Assembly: GCA_963791615.1 (NCBI GenBank)
Contig: CAWBTE010000006.1
Coordinates: forward strand, 124,001 to 188,000
Origin: CAILZL01 sp963791615
Lineage (GTDB): Bacteria > Pseudomonadota > Gammaproteobacteria > Steroidobacterales > Steroidobacteraceae
DNA: 64,000 nt
Direction of reading: 5' to 3'
Shown here: in pieces, positions 54,503 to 63,426 of the stretch
How the letters are laid out: the number at the start of each line of letters is the position of its first letter
Position numbering within the stretch: the stretch's first letter is position 1
The notes under the pieces: model-generated
The model's input: only the letters and a program-made list of their open reading frames with translations
The model's database searches: none
What the model was told of the DNA's origin: nothing
Made by a program: the position numbers and the translations under genes

Positions 54503-54982
54503 TCAAATGACTTGCATGATTCCGTGTAGCAGGATGCAAGCAAAGATTCCTGCCACCACGTCATCGAGCATAATTCCCAGCCCGCCGGCCAGTCTGTGAT
54601 CAGCCTCGCGTATCGGCCACGGTTTGAAAATATCGAAGCCGCGAAACAGCAGGAACCCCATCAATAAATTCGTCCAGGTCAGTGGTACTGCGATCATGGT
54701 TATCGCCATGCCAACAAACTCATCCCAGACAATACCCGGATGATCGTGTGCATTGAGTCGTCGCGCGCTCTCACCGCACAGATAGATACCGACGATACTC
54801 AACATAACAATGCTACATAAGTAAGCCCACAACGACGCCTGCATCAGCAGTGCCACCAGCGGCAATGACGCCAGCGTACCCATGGTGCCCGGCGCTTTGG
54901 GACTCAACCCCGAACCAAAGCCGAAGGCGAGAAAATGCACCGGATCGCGCAGGATGACTTTTGGATCAGCACTGAAACGCAT
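54503..54982 (-). CDS. pgpA: Phosphatidylglycerophosphatase A
   Basis: 159 residues, full length, with several membrane segments. Motifs: FGFGSGLSPKAPGTMGTLAS near the N-terminus, HDHPGIVWDEFVGM in the middle, and FRGFDIFKPWPIREADHR toward the end, then GGLGIMLDDVVAGI. It dephosphorylates phosphatidylglycerol phosphate in the inner membrane. The ATG overlaps the thiL stop by one base. Confidence 0.97.
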   Translation of the reverse strand: MRFSADPKVILRDPVHFLAFGFGSGLSPKAPGTMGTLASLPLVALLMQASLWAYLCSIVMLSIVGIYLCGESARRLNAHDHPGIVWDEFVGMAITMIAVPLTWTNLLMGFLLFRGFDIFKPWPIREADHRLAGGLGIMLDDVVAGIFACILLHGIMQVI

Positions 54983-55971
54983 CAGCTCACCTGACCTGCG
55001 ACGTTGGCAAAGTGATCAAAGCCAGAATCCTTGATCGCAACGAGCTGGCCCTGTCGATAACAACTCACTTCACTGCCCTCGGTGACTCGTCCAATCGGCG
55101 TGCAGATGACGCCCACATCGGCAATCGCCGCTTCGAGTCGCAACAGGTTTTCAGGCGCGACCGTAAACAGCAATTCGTAGTCGTCACCACCCTGCAAGGC
55201 AAGATACTCCGCCACTGCCGCGTCGAACACGGCATGCAGTGCGGTCGAATGCGGCAGCGATTCCAGTTGTAGCTGCGCACCGCATCGACTGGCAGCGCAC
55301 AGCTTGCGCAGATCAGTCAACAGGCCGTCAGAAACATCCATTGCCGCACTGGCCAGATGACGTATGGCGATACCCAGTGCGACTCTCGGTACGGGTTTAT
55401 AAAAACGCTCAAGCAACTGCGCACGAGGCTGCGCTGATGCACTTGAGTTGGGCTCGGTCGACGACTGCAACAACTGTAAACCTCCGGCCGCTTCACCGGG
55501 TATGCCACTGACAAACACCACGTCGCCTGACTTTGCTCCCGTGCGCGTCAACCAGCCTGTATCCGGAACCACACCCATGATCTGAATCGAAATATTAAGC
55601 GGCCCTTTGACGGTGTCGCCGCCTACCAGCTGTACGCCGTAACGCACAGCGAGCTGTTGCAAACCCTGTGCGAACTCGGCTAGCCAGACATCACGTGTCT
55701 CGGGTATGCAGAGTGACAATGTGAACCAGCGCGGCATTGCACCCATGGCTGCGATATCACTGAGATTGACAGCCAGCGCACGGTAGGCGATGTCGGCGGG
55801 GGGGGTGCCGACAGGAAAGTGTATCCCTTCGACAATAGTGTCCACTGCGGCGACCAGCTTGTGCCCGGGCGGCACTGACAACACCGCCGCATCATCACCA
55901 ACACCGAGCAACACATCGGGGGTATAGCGGGCCGGTGTGAAATAGCGTTTGATCAGGTCAAACTCGCCCAA
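54982..55971 (-). CDS. thiL: Thiamine-monophosphate kinase
   Basis: 329 residues from a TTG at 55971 (LGEFDLIKRYF), chosen because GGAGGAGC lies just upstream and the family begins with GEFxLI. Metal and nucleotide motifs: LGVGDDAAVL, VDTIVEGIHFP, NLSDIAAMGAMPRW, VGGDTVKGP, DVSDGLL and GGDDYELLFT. It phosphorylates thiamine monophosphate to the diphosphate cofactor. The gene lies between nusB and pgpA as usual. Extending upstream would overlap nusB. Confidence 0.95.
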   Translation of the reverse strand: MGEFDLIKRYFTPARYTPDVLLGVGDDAAVLSVPPGHKLVAAVDTIVEGIHFPVGTPPADIAYRALAVNLSDIAAMGAMPRWFTLSLCIPETRDVWLAEFAQGLQQLAVRYGVQLVGGDTVKGPLNISIQIMGVVPDTGWLTRTGAKSGDVVFVSGIPGEAAGGLQLLQSSTEPNSSASAQPRAQLLERFYKPVPRVALGIAIRHLASAAMDVSDGLLTDLRKLCAASRCGAQLQLESLPHSTALHAVFDAAVAEYLALQGGDDYELLFTVAPENLLRLEAAIADVGVICTPIGRVTEGSEVSCYRQGQLVAIKDSGFDHFANVAGQVS

Positions 55972-55981
55972 AGCTCCTCCA

Positions 55982-56476
55982 TCAGCGACGCAGTTGGCGC
56001 TCCGCTGCGCGCAGATCGCGTGCCACGCGATCCAGCAAGGCATTGATGTACTTGTATCCATCGGTGGCGCCAAACTGCTTGGTGAGTTCCACAGCTTCAT
56101 TCACGACAACACGATAAGGCACATCGAGCCGGTGCAATAACTCATACATGCCAATCAGCAGCACCGCGCGCTCGATGGGGTCAAGCTGCGCCCAGGGACG
56201 ATCTGCAAATTCGCCAATACGTGCAGCAAGCGCGGGCTGCTGCTCGATTGAACCCGACAGCAATTCACGAAAATAATCGGCATCCGCAGTCTGGTATTCA
56301 TCACGTTCCATGAACTGCGCCAGAATCTCCGCGAAACCCTGTTCGGTGAGCTGCCATTGATACAAGGCCTGCATGGCGCAGCGGCGCGCCTGACTGCGCG
56401 CCCGCGCCGGATTGCTGCGACGAGTCTTGCTGCGGGGATTGGTGGACTCTGGAGGCTTGGCTTCAGTATTCGACAT
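55982..56476 (-). CDS. nusB: Transcription antitermination factor NusB
   Basis: 164 residues with an extra basic N-terminus (KTRRSNPARARSQARRCAMQ). Family segments: ALYQWQLTEQGF, RPWAQLDPIERAVLLIGMYE and VPYRVVVNEAVELTKQFGAT, then GYKYINALLDRVARDLR. It binds boxA RNA with NusE during rRNA transcription. Adjacent to ribH, as in most Gammaproteobacteria, with a shared base at the junction. Confidence 0.97.
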   Translation of the reverse strand: MSNTEAKPPESTNPRSKTRRSNPARARSQARRCAMQALYQWQLTEQGFAEILAQFMERDEYQTADADYFRELLSGSIEQQPALAARIGEFADRPWAQLDPIERAVLLIGMYELLHRLDVPYRVVVNEAVELTKQFGATDGYKYINALLDRVARDLRAAERQLRR

Positions 56477-56952
56477 TATTTATCCAGAAGCTTGAGCAGA
56501 CTGGCCATCTGAATCGCCACCAGTGCCGCCTCGGCGCCCTTGTTGGTGGAATCGGGACCTGCGCGTTCCACGGCCTGCTCTATGGTATCGACAGTCAGCA
56601 CGCCAAAGGCAACCGGCACACCACTGTCCAGCGCGGCGTGTGTCAGGCCACTGGCGCACTCATTGCAGACATACTCAAAGTGAGCCGTTGCACCTTTGAT
56701 CACTGCACCCAGTGCAATGACGGCGTCATAACGCTTGCTCTGCGCCAGCTTCATGGCGATCAAAGGCAACTCATACGCGCCCGGCACACGCACCAAATCG
56801 ATATTTGATTCGTCTGCGCCCTGCTCCTTGAGCGTATTCACTGCACCCTTGACCAAGGGCTCCACGATAAAATCATTGAAGCGTGCAGCCACAATCGCGA
56901 ACTTGAGTTCGCGCGCTACCAGCTCGCCTTCCAGTATCCTGATTGTGCCCAT
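56476..56952 (-). CDS. ribH: 6,7-dimethyl-8-ribityllumazine synthase
   Basis: 158 residues. Conserved parts: FAIVAARFNDFIVEPLVKGA, VRVPGAYELPLIA, ALGAVIKGATAHFEYVCNE, and FGVLTVDTIEQAVERAG. It condenses the RibD and RibB products in riboflavin synthesis and forms a capsid-like assembly in many bacteria. It lies between the ribB gene and nusB. Confidence 0.97.
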   Translation of the reverse strand: MGTIRILEGELVARELKFAIVAARFNDFIVEPLVKGAVNTLKEQGADESNIDLVRVPGAYELPLIAMKLAQSKRYDAVIALGAVIKGATAHFEYVCNECASGLTHAALDSGVPVAFGVLTVDTIEQAVERAGPDSTNKGAEAALVAIQMASLLKLLDK

Positions 56953-57046
56953 GAGACTCCGCAGACTGATTTAAAGCGCCGGCACCATAGATATAGCCGA
57001 CAGAATGGCGCGCAGTATAACCATCCATTGCAGCAAACGCCTGCGA

Positions 57047-58159
57047 CTATTCGACGTAGCCAGCCACTTCCAGGTCAAAGCCGGAGATACCCTGTAACTG
57101 TCGTGGCGCTGACAGCACCCGCATGCGATGAATGCCCAGATCGCGCAAGATTTGCGCACCGATGCCATAGGTTCTCAGCACACCGGCAGTGGAATTGCGC
57201 GCACTCCCCTCCTGCAAGCTGGTCACTGCATCCATCAGATCACGCGGTTCCTCGGCAGGCCTCAACAGGATGACCACGCCGATCCCTTCGGCAGCGACAC
57301 GCTGCATGGCCGCGCGCAATGACCAGCGGCGCTTGCTGTCATGCACACCCACCAGATCGCGCAGCGTATCCTTCAGATGCACGCGCACCAGCGGCGCATC
57401 AACCTTGTCAGGTTCGCCCCGCACCAGCGCTATATGCACCGTGCGATTGACGTGATCTTCAAAACACAGCATGCGAAACGGCCCGAAGTCAGTTTCAATC
57501 TGCTGATCCGCGATGCGCTCGACCGAACGTTCCTTGTCGATTCGATAACGGATCAGATCAGCAATGGTGCCAATCTTCAGATCATGATGAGCAGCGAATT
57601 TCTCCAGATCGGGCCGGCGCGCCATGGTTCCATCATCATTGAGGATTTCGACAATGACTGATGCCGGTGACAGACCCGCCAGACGTACCAGGTCACAACC
57701 GGCTTCAGTATGTCCGGCGCGGGTGAGCACGCCACCCGGCTGCGCCATCAACGGAAAAATATGGCCGGGCTGGCGCAGATCTTCAGGCCGGGCATTGGGC
57801 TTGACCGCCGCCAGCACTGTCTGGGCGCGATCATGCGCCGAGATGCCAGTGGTTACGCCTTCGGCTGCTTCAATCGACAAAGTGAAGTTGGTGCGATGAT
57901 CGCCGTCGGTGTCCGACACCATCAACGGTAAACGCAGTTGTTTGCAACGCTCACGGGTCAGCGTCAGGCAAATCAGGCCTCGGCCATAGCGCGCCATGAA
58001 GTTGATGTCCTCAGGGCGCACCAGCTCCGCTGCCATCAGCAGATCCCCTTCATTCTCACGATCTTCATCATCCATGATGACCACCATCTTGCCGGCGCGC
58101 AGATCGGCCAGAATCTCTTCAATGCTGTTCAGCTTGTCACTGTGTTGACTATGACTCAT
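57047..58159 (-). CDS. ribB: 3,4-dihydroxy-2-butanone 4-phosphate synthase with a degenerate GTP cyclohydrolase II domain
   Basis: 370 residues from ATG 58159 (MSHSQHSDK). The N-terminal RibB domain has VIMDDEDRENEGDLLMAAE, GRGLICLTLT, TNFTLSIEAAEGVTTGISAH and RAGHTEAGCDLVRLAGL. The C-terminal half is RibA-like (LVRVHLKDTLRDLVG), but the zinc-binding cysteine cluster of GTP cyclohydrolase II (SECLTGDxxxSxRCDCG) is replaced by VHLKDTLRDLVGVHDSKRRW. The second domain is therefore probably inactive as a cyclohydrolase, as in RibBX-type proteins of many Proteobacteria. A real ribA should lie elsewhere. Confidence 0.93.
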   Translation of the reverse strand: MSHSQHSDKLNSIEEILADLRAGKMVVIMDDEDRENEGDLLMAAELVRPEDINFMARYGRGLICLTLTRERCKQLRLPLMVSDTDGDHRTNFTLSIEAAEGVTTGISAHDRAQTVLAAVKPNARPEDLRQPGHIFPLMAQPGGVLTRAGHTEAGCDLVRLAGLSPASVIVEILNDDGTMARRPDLEKFAAHHDLKIGTIADLIRYRIDKERSVERIADQQIETDFGPFRMLCFEDHVNRTVHIALVRGEPDKVDAPLVRVHLKDTLRDLVGVHDSKRRWSLRAAMQRVAAEGIGVVILLRPAEEPRDLMDAVTSLQEGSARNSTAGVLRTYGIGAQILRDLGIHRMRVLSAPRQLQGISGFDLEVAGYVE

Positions 58160-58166
58160 GCTTTTC

Positions 58167-58796
58167 TCACTCTTGTCCGGCCTGCTGCGCAGACTCACCC
58201 GATTGCTGACGTTCCAGATAGCGGGCAATGATGTCGATTTCAATATTCACTTCGGCACCAGGCTGAAAACCATTCAGGATGGTTACCATCAAGGTGTGCG
58301 GCACCAGATTCACTTCAAACCAGCTATGGTCCGCGGCGTCACTCACTGTGTTTACGGTAAGACTCACCCCATCCACCGCCACCGAGCCTTTCCGGGCAAG
58401 GTAGCGCCCCAGTTCACGCGGTACGGCAAATCGCATGCGCACCGAACGCGCATCATCATGGCGCTCAACCATTGTGCCCATGCCATCCACATGGCCAGTG
58501 ACGTAGTGACCACCGAGCGGATCGCCTGCGCACAAGGCTTTTTCGAGATTTATCTTGCGGCCCACCTGCCAGGCTTGCAAGGTCGTCACCGCCAGAGATT
58601 CCCGCGACACATCCACCGCATAGGCATCAGACAGCAATCTCGTGACCGTCAGGCAACAACCATTCGATGCAATGCTGTCGCCCAGCTTTACGCCGTGGAG
58701 ATACCCGGCATCCACAGCGAATACCATTTCCACATCTCCCCGTCGGGGATTGACCTCACGTAGCTGCGCGACTCGCTGGATAATGCCTGTAAACAT
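58167..58796 (-). CDS. ribE: Riboflavin synthase, alpha subunit
   Basis: 209 residues from ATG 58796 (MFTGIIQRVAQLREVN). Two lumazine-binding repeats are visible: LGDSIASNGCCLTVT in the first and KGSVAVDGVSLTVNTV in the second, with GDPLGGHYVTGHVDG between. It converts ribityllumazine to riboflavin. It lies between ribD and ribB with 7- and 10-base gaps. Confidence 0.97.
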   Translation of the reverse strand: MFTGIIQRVAQLREVNPRRGDVEMVFAVDAGYLHGVKLGDSIASNGCCLTVTRLLSDAYAVDVSRESLAVTTLQAWQVGRKINLEKALCAGDPLGGHYVTGHVDGMGTMVERHDDARSVRMRFAVPRELGRYLARKGSVAVDGVSLTVNTVSDAADHSWFEVNLVPHTLMVTILNGFQPGAEVNIEIDIIARYLERQQSGESAQQAGQE

Positions 58797-58806
58797 GAAT
58801 GGTGCC

Positions 58807-59889
58807 TTATTTACGGACTCGATAGCGCAGCCGCACATCCGGGCCGATACTCTGCATGTCGAGTAAAGTCAGCTCAATACGGTCCCGCATGGATTCAATG
58901 CCGGGCAACTGCAATAAACTGCGCGCATCCGGCCCGAGCAGCACCGGCGCCACATACACCAGCAGCTCATCCACCAGACCACGTTCAAACAGGCGTCCAC
59001 TCAAGGTGGCACCCGCTTCCACCATGATCTCATTACAACCGCGTCGTGCCAGATCACTCAGCACGGCATGCAGATCAACGCCATGCTCGCCAGCTGGCAC
59101 TTTGACCACTTCTGCCTGCGCACATAACTTCGAGTCAGAAGCGGTATAGATCAGGGTTCCAGGATTTTGTACCACACACGCCGCCGCCGGTGTGCGCAAG
59201 TGCGTATCACAGATCACCCGCAGCGGTTGACGTCCCAGCATGCCGATAAAACTGGCGCGCACATTCAGTTGTGGATCATCGGCCAGGATCGTCCCCACGC
59301 CAGTCATGATGGCAGAGCTGCGCGCACGCCAGTACTGAACATCAACACGCGAGTCTTCACTGGTGATCCATTGACTGACACCATTGGCCAGAGCCGTGCG
59401 ACCATCCAGACTCATGCCCAGCTTGACGCGCACCAAGGGCAATCCAGTCTGCATGCGCTTGATGAAACCGGCGTTCAACTCGCCAGCTTCAGCGCTTAAC
59501 AAACCCGTCTTAACTTCGATGCCAGCTGCCTGCAATCTGGCCATGCCCTGACCATTCACCAGTGGATTGGGATCAGTTGCCGCGATCACCACGCAGCTGA
59601 TATCCGCATTGATCAATGCGTCTGCGCAGGGCGGCGTACGGCCATGATGGCTGCACGGCTCCAGAGTCACATAGGCGGTTGCACCCTGCGCCTTGTCGCC
59701 CGCCTGCGCCAGTGCTGACACTTCGGCATGGGGCTCGCCCGCTTTGCGATGCCAGCCTTCACCCACAATCTCACCATCACGCACCAGCACACAACCGACA
59801 CGTGGATTGGGATCTGTGGTGTACAGACCTTGCTGCGCCAGTTGCAACGCACGTGACATGAAACTGTGGTCTTGCTGGTTAAACAACAC
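58807..59889 (-). CDS. ribD: Bifunctional riboflavin deaminase/reductase RibD
   Basis: About 361 residues from GTG 59889. The deaminase domain has zinc motifs GEPHAEVSAL and VTLEPCSHHGRTPPCADALI. The reductase domain follows with VKLGMSLDGRTALANGVSQW, GVGTILADDPQLNVR and EAGATLSGRLFERGLVDEL. It performs the second and third steps of riboflavin synthesis. The start sits 6 bases past the nrdR stop. Confidence 0.96.
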   Translation of the reverse strand: MLFNQQDHSFMSRALQLAQQGLYTTDPNPRVGCVLVRDGEIVGEGWHRKAGEPHAEVSALAQAGDKAQGATAYVTLEPCSHHGRTPPCADALINADISCVVIAATDPNPLVNGQGMARLQAAGIEVKTGLLSAEAGELNAGFIKRMQTGLPLVRVKLGMSLDGRTALANGVSQWITSEDSRVDVQYWRARSSAIMTGVGTILADDPQLNVRASFIGMLGRQPLRVICDTHLRTPAAACVVQNPGTLIYTASDSKLCAQAEVVKVPAGEHGVDLHAVLSDLARRGCNEIMVEAGATLSGRLFERGLVDELLVYVAPVLLGPDARSLLQLPGIESMRDRIELTLLDMQSIGPDVRLRYRVRK

Positions 59890-59894
59890 AGTAC

Positions 59895-60420
59895 TCAACG
59901 TCGGGCCTTGGGTGGCGCACCAACGCCCTCCCACAAAGGCAACTGCGTTTCATCCGCACCGCGCTGCCGCTGATGTTGCAAGCGTTCGATTTCTTCGCGG
60001 AAGGCTTCCACGTCCTGAAAGCTGCGGTACACGGAGGCAAAGCGCACATACGCCACTTCATCCAGATGCCGCAGTTCTTCCATCACGAATTCGCCCACCA
60101 TGCGCGCCGGCACTTCGCGCTCGCCCAAACGCACGCAGCTTGTTGCAGATATGGACCACCGCCGCATCCACTGCTTCACTGGCCACTGGACGCTTTTCCA
60201 GCGCCTTGAGCATGCTGCCTTTCAGCTTCTGCTCATCAAAGGGTTCACGCCGCGCATCGCTTTTCACGACACGCGGCATGACCAGTTCAGCGGTTTCAAA
60301 GGTAGTGAAGCGCTCACCACATTTCAGGCATTCACGACGCCGACGGATCTGCTGACCCTCACCCGCGAGGCGTGAGTCGATCACCTTGGTTTCTTCGTGG
60401 CTGCAGAAGGGGCAGTACAT
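59895..60420 (-). CDS. nrdR: Transcriptional repressor NrdR, interrupted by a +1 frameshift
   Basis: The N-terminal zinc ribbon (MYCPFCSHEETKVIDSR, then RRRECLKCGERFTTFE) and the start of the ATP-cone (VMPRVVKSDARREPFDEQKL) are in one frame. The remainder (LGEREVPARMVGEFVMEELR, VAYVRFASVYRSFQDVEAF) is in another. Removing one base from the AAA run at 60127-60129 restores NKLRALGEREV. NrdR represses ribonucleotide reductase genes in response to dATP/ATP. The glyA-nrdR-ribD order is typical, and the rest of the protein is well kept, so a sequencing error is likely. Confidence 0.93.
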
Positions 60421-60431
60421 GATGTTGCCAG

Positions 60432-60457
60432 GAGGGCGGTTCGCGAACCGCCCCTAC
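60432..60457. repeat. Single REP unit between glyA and nrdR
   Basis: GAGGGCGGTTCGCGAACCGC... ending CCCCTAC lies in the 43-base gap between the glyA stop and the nrdR start. Within the operon it could reduce read-through into nrdR. Confidence 0.93.
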
Positions 60458-60463
60458 GCAATA

Positions 60464-61741
60464 TCAGCCATACACCGGGCCATATACCGGGAACCTGGCG
60501 CAGATGGCCAGCGCCTTCTGCTTCACCTGCGCAATCACCTGCTCGCTGGCGCCATTGCCCAGGCTGTCGAGCACATCGCACAGCCAGCCAGCCAGCTCGC
60601 GGCACTCAGATTCCTTGAAGCCACGCGTGGTGACAGCAGGCGTACCGATACGCAACCCCGAGGTGACGAACGGCGAACGTGGATCATTCGGCACCGAGTT
60701 CTTGTTCACCGTGATGTTGGCATGACCGAGGGCGGCATCCGCATCCTTGCCGGTGTATTCCTTGCCGATCAGATCGATCAGCATCAGGTGATTGTCAGTG
60801 CCGCCGGATACCACTTTGTAGCCACGATCTTTCAGAACCGCTGCCATCGCACGAGCATTGGCCACCACCTGTTTCTGATAGGTGGTGAACTCAGGCGCAA
60901 GCGCTTCCAGAAACGCCACGGCCTTGCCGGCAATCACGTGCATGAGCGGACCGCCCTGAATGCCGGGGAACACCGCCGAGTTGAGCTTCTTGTAGAACTC
61001 TTCCGGCTGCCCCTTGGCTACGATAATTCCGCCGCGTGGACCGCGCAGGGTCTTGTGCGTGGTGCTGGTGACCACATGGGCATGCGGCAGCGGGCTGGGG
61101 TACTCACCCGCCGCCACCAGACCGGCGACGTGCGCCATGTCCACCCACAGATAAGCGCCCACTTTATCGGCAATGGCGCGCATGCGTGCCCAGTCCTTCA
61201 CCCGTGAATACGCCGAGAAGCCGCCAATGATCATCTTCGGCTTCGACTCCAGCGCAATGCGCTCCATTTCCTCGTAGTTGATCACGCCGGTCTCGGGATC
61301 AAGACCATACGGCACGATCTTGTAATGACGGCCCGAGAAGTTGATCGGATTGCCGTGGGTCAGGTGGCCACCCTGGGCCAGGTTCATGCCCATCACGGTA
61401 TCGCCCGGATTCACCAGCGCCAGGAAGATCGCGGCATTGGCCTGCGCACCCGAGTGCGGCTGCACATTGGCGTAGTCGCAATCAAACAGCTGCTTCAGAC
61501 GGTCGATGGCCAGTTGTTCAACCACGTCCACGTGCTCACAGCCGCCGTAGTAACGCTTGCCGGGATAACCTTCGGCGTATTTGTTGGTCAGCGCCGTACC
61601 CTGCGCCTGCATGACGCGTGGGCTGGTGTAGTTTTCCGAAGCAATCAGCTCGATGTGCTCTTCCTGACGAATACGCTCCGCGTCCAGTGCCGCCTGCAAC
61701 TGCGGGTCAAAATCGGCTATTTTCAGTCCTGCCGGGAACAT
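60464..61741 (-). CDS. glyA: Serine hydroxymethyltransferase
   Basis: 425 residues from ATG 61741 with GGAGG 5 bases upstream. Motifs: ELIASENYTSPRVMQAQGT, NKYAEGYPGKRYYGG, VQPHSGAQANAA, and the pyridoxal-phosphate lysine in VVTSTTHKTLRGPRGG. It makes glycine and methylene-tetrahydrofolate from serine. A longer frame to 61789 has no ribosome-binding site. Confidence 0.98.
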   Translation of the reverse strand: MFPAGLKIADFDPQLQAALDAERIRQEEHIELIASENYTSPRVMQAQGTALTNKYAEGYPGKRYYGGCEHVDVVEQLAIDRLKQLFDCDYANVQPHSGAQANAAIFLALVNPGDTVMGMNLAQGGHLTHGNPINFSGRHYKIVPYGLDPETGVINYEEMERIALESKPKMIIGGFSAYSRVKDWARMRAIADKVGAYLWVDMAHVAGLVAAGEYPSPLPHAHVVTSTTHKTLRGPRGGIIVAKGQPEEFYKKLNSAVFPGIQGGPLMHVIAGKAVAFLEALAPEFTTYQKQVVANARAMAAVLKDRGYKVVSGGTDNHLMLIDLIGKEYTGKDADAALGHANITVNKNSVPNDPRSPFVTSGLRIGTPAVTTRGFKESECRELAGWLCDVLDSLGNGASEQVIAQVKQKALAICARFPVYGPVYG

Positions 61742-61886
61742 GCGTCCTCCAAGGGGATCAAGGGTTAAATAATGAAAAAATTGGGCCACATTCTACAGGA
61801 AGGGCGGCCCGCACCTGGAGCCAAATAGGCTACGGCGCGGCAGGTATTTATGACTTTACTGCTGCTGGCACACAGGTCGCAGAGAC

Positions 61887-62793
61887 TCAGACGGCCACTA
61901 CCCGATTACGCAGCTCACCCAGGCTGTTTATCCGCGCCAGCACCACATCGCCGTGTTTCAGGTAGTTCGGCGGATTCATGGCGTAACCCACCCCGGATGG
62001 CGTGCCGGTACAAATCACATCACCTGGCTCCAGCGTCAGGCCTGCTGACAGCGACTCGATAATCGTGGGGATATCAAAAATCATCTGCGCAACCCGGGCC
62101 TGCTGACGCAACTCACCATTGACTTCCAGCGACAGCTGCAAGGCGCTGACATCCGCTATCTCATCCGCCGTGACCAGTGCCGGCCCCAGCGGCAGCGTGG
62201 TGTCCAGTGACTTGCCCTTGAACCATTGTTCATGACGGCGTTGCAGATCGCGCGCGGTAATGTCATTGGCCACACAGTAACCAAACACATGCTCAAACGC
62301 CTGCGCCTTCGGTATATCACGGCCACCCGGGCCAATGACCACTGCCAACTCCACTTCGTAGTCCAGACGCCGGGTCACCCCGGCATCCAGCCGCACATCG
62401 CCCTGCGGCGCATTGACAGCATGAGTGGCCTTGGTAAAAAACTGCGGTACGGATGGCAGCGTCACTTCACTGGCTTTTGTCTGCCTGACCTTCCTTGATG
62501 TGATCCAGATAGTTGCGCCCCACACAGAAGGCATTGCGCACCGGTTGCGGTATTGGAGCCAGCAGCTGCACGGCACTGCTTGCGATAAACATTGACTCCA
62601 GCTCACTGGCGCGATTCGCCAGCTGCCGTAACGCCGCCAGACTGGCTGCACCACTCCGGATAATGGCCAGCACGCTGGACGTATCCAGCTTGATTCCGGC
62701 CGATTTTGCCGCAGCGGTCAGCGGCATAATCCGGTCGGCGAACAACAGTCCGGTGTACTGCTGACCGGCCTGCACAAACGTTACCAGACGCAT
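61887..62793 (-). CDS. Fumarylacetoacetate hydrolase-family protein, interrupted by a +1 frameshift
   Basis: The first frame (MRLVTFVQAGQQYTGLLFAD to FCVGRNYLDHIKEG) is the N-terminal domain. The second carries the catalytic domain: RLDYEVELAVVIGPGGRDIP, VFGYCVANDITARDLQRRHE, WFKGKSLDTTLPLGPALVTA and VICTGTPSGVGYAMNPP. Removing one base from the TTTT run at 62475-62478 gives NYLDHIKEGQADKASEVTLP. The total is about 302 residues. Family members hydrolyse or decarboxylate beta-diketo acids in aromatic breakdown or act on oxaloacetate; the substrate here cannot be read from sequence. Confidence 0.9.
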
Positions 62794-62824
62794 AAGAATC
62801 TCTTGGCAGAAAATTTCATCTGAC

Positions 62825-63391
62825 TCAGGCCTTCGGCAGCGTCACACCCGTTTGCCCCTGGTACTTGCCGCCACGATCCTTGTACGAGGTGTCACACACT
62901 TCGTCGGATTCAAAGAACAGCATCTGCGCCACGCCTTCGTTGGCGTAGATTTTTGCAGGCAACGGCGTGGTGTTGGAAAACTCCAGCGTGACATGACCTT
63001 CCCACTCGGGCTCGAGTGGCGTCACGTTGACAATGATGCCGCAGCGCGCATAGGTGGACTTGCCGAGACACACCGTCAGCACACTGCGCGGAATACGGAA
63101 AAATTCCACCGTACGCGCCAGTGCGAATGAATTCGGCGGAATGATGCAGATATCCGCCTTCACATCGACGAAGCTGTTCGGATCGAAGTTCTTCGGATCA
63201 ACAATCGTTGAATTGATGTTGGTGAAAATCTTGAATTCATTGGCGCAGCGCACGTCGTAGCCGTAGCTGGAGGTGCCGTACGAAATGATCTTGTGGCCAT
63301 CGGCGACGCGCACCTGCTGTGGTGCGAATGGTTCAATCATGCCCTGGCTCTCGGCCATGCGACGAATCCAGCGATCTGACTTGATGCTCAT
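62825..63391 (-). CDS. dcd: dCTP deaminase
   Basis: 188 residues, the usual length. Conserved blocks: MSIKSDRWIRRMAESQGMIE, ISYGTSSYGYDVRCANEFKI, ADICIIPPNSFALARTVEFF and the catalytic region TLEFSNTTPLPAKIYANEGV, then YKDRGGKYQGQTGVTLPK. It makes dUTP for thymidylate synthesis. It is downstream of the Mrp gene by 35 bases and may share its transcript. Confidence 0.98.
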   Translation of the reverse strand: MSIKSDRWIRRMAESQGMIEPFAPQQVRVADGHKIISYGTSSYGYDVRCANEFKIFTNINSTIVDPKNFDPNSFVDVKADICIIPPNSFALARTVEFFRIPRSVLTVCLGKSTYARCGIIVNVTPLEPEWEGHVTLEFSNTTPLPAKIYANEGVAQMLFFESDEVCDTSYKDRGGKYQGQTGVTLPKA

Positions 63392-63426
63392 GTGTGCTCT
63401 CTAAATCCAATGTCTTATGGTCTGCT

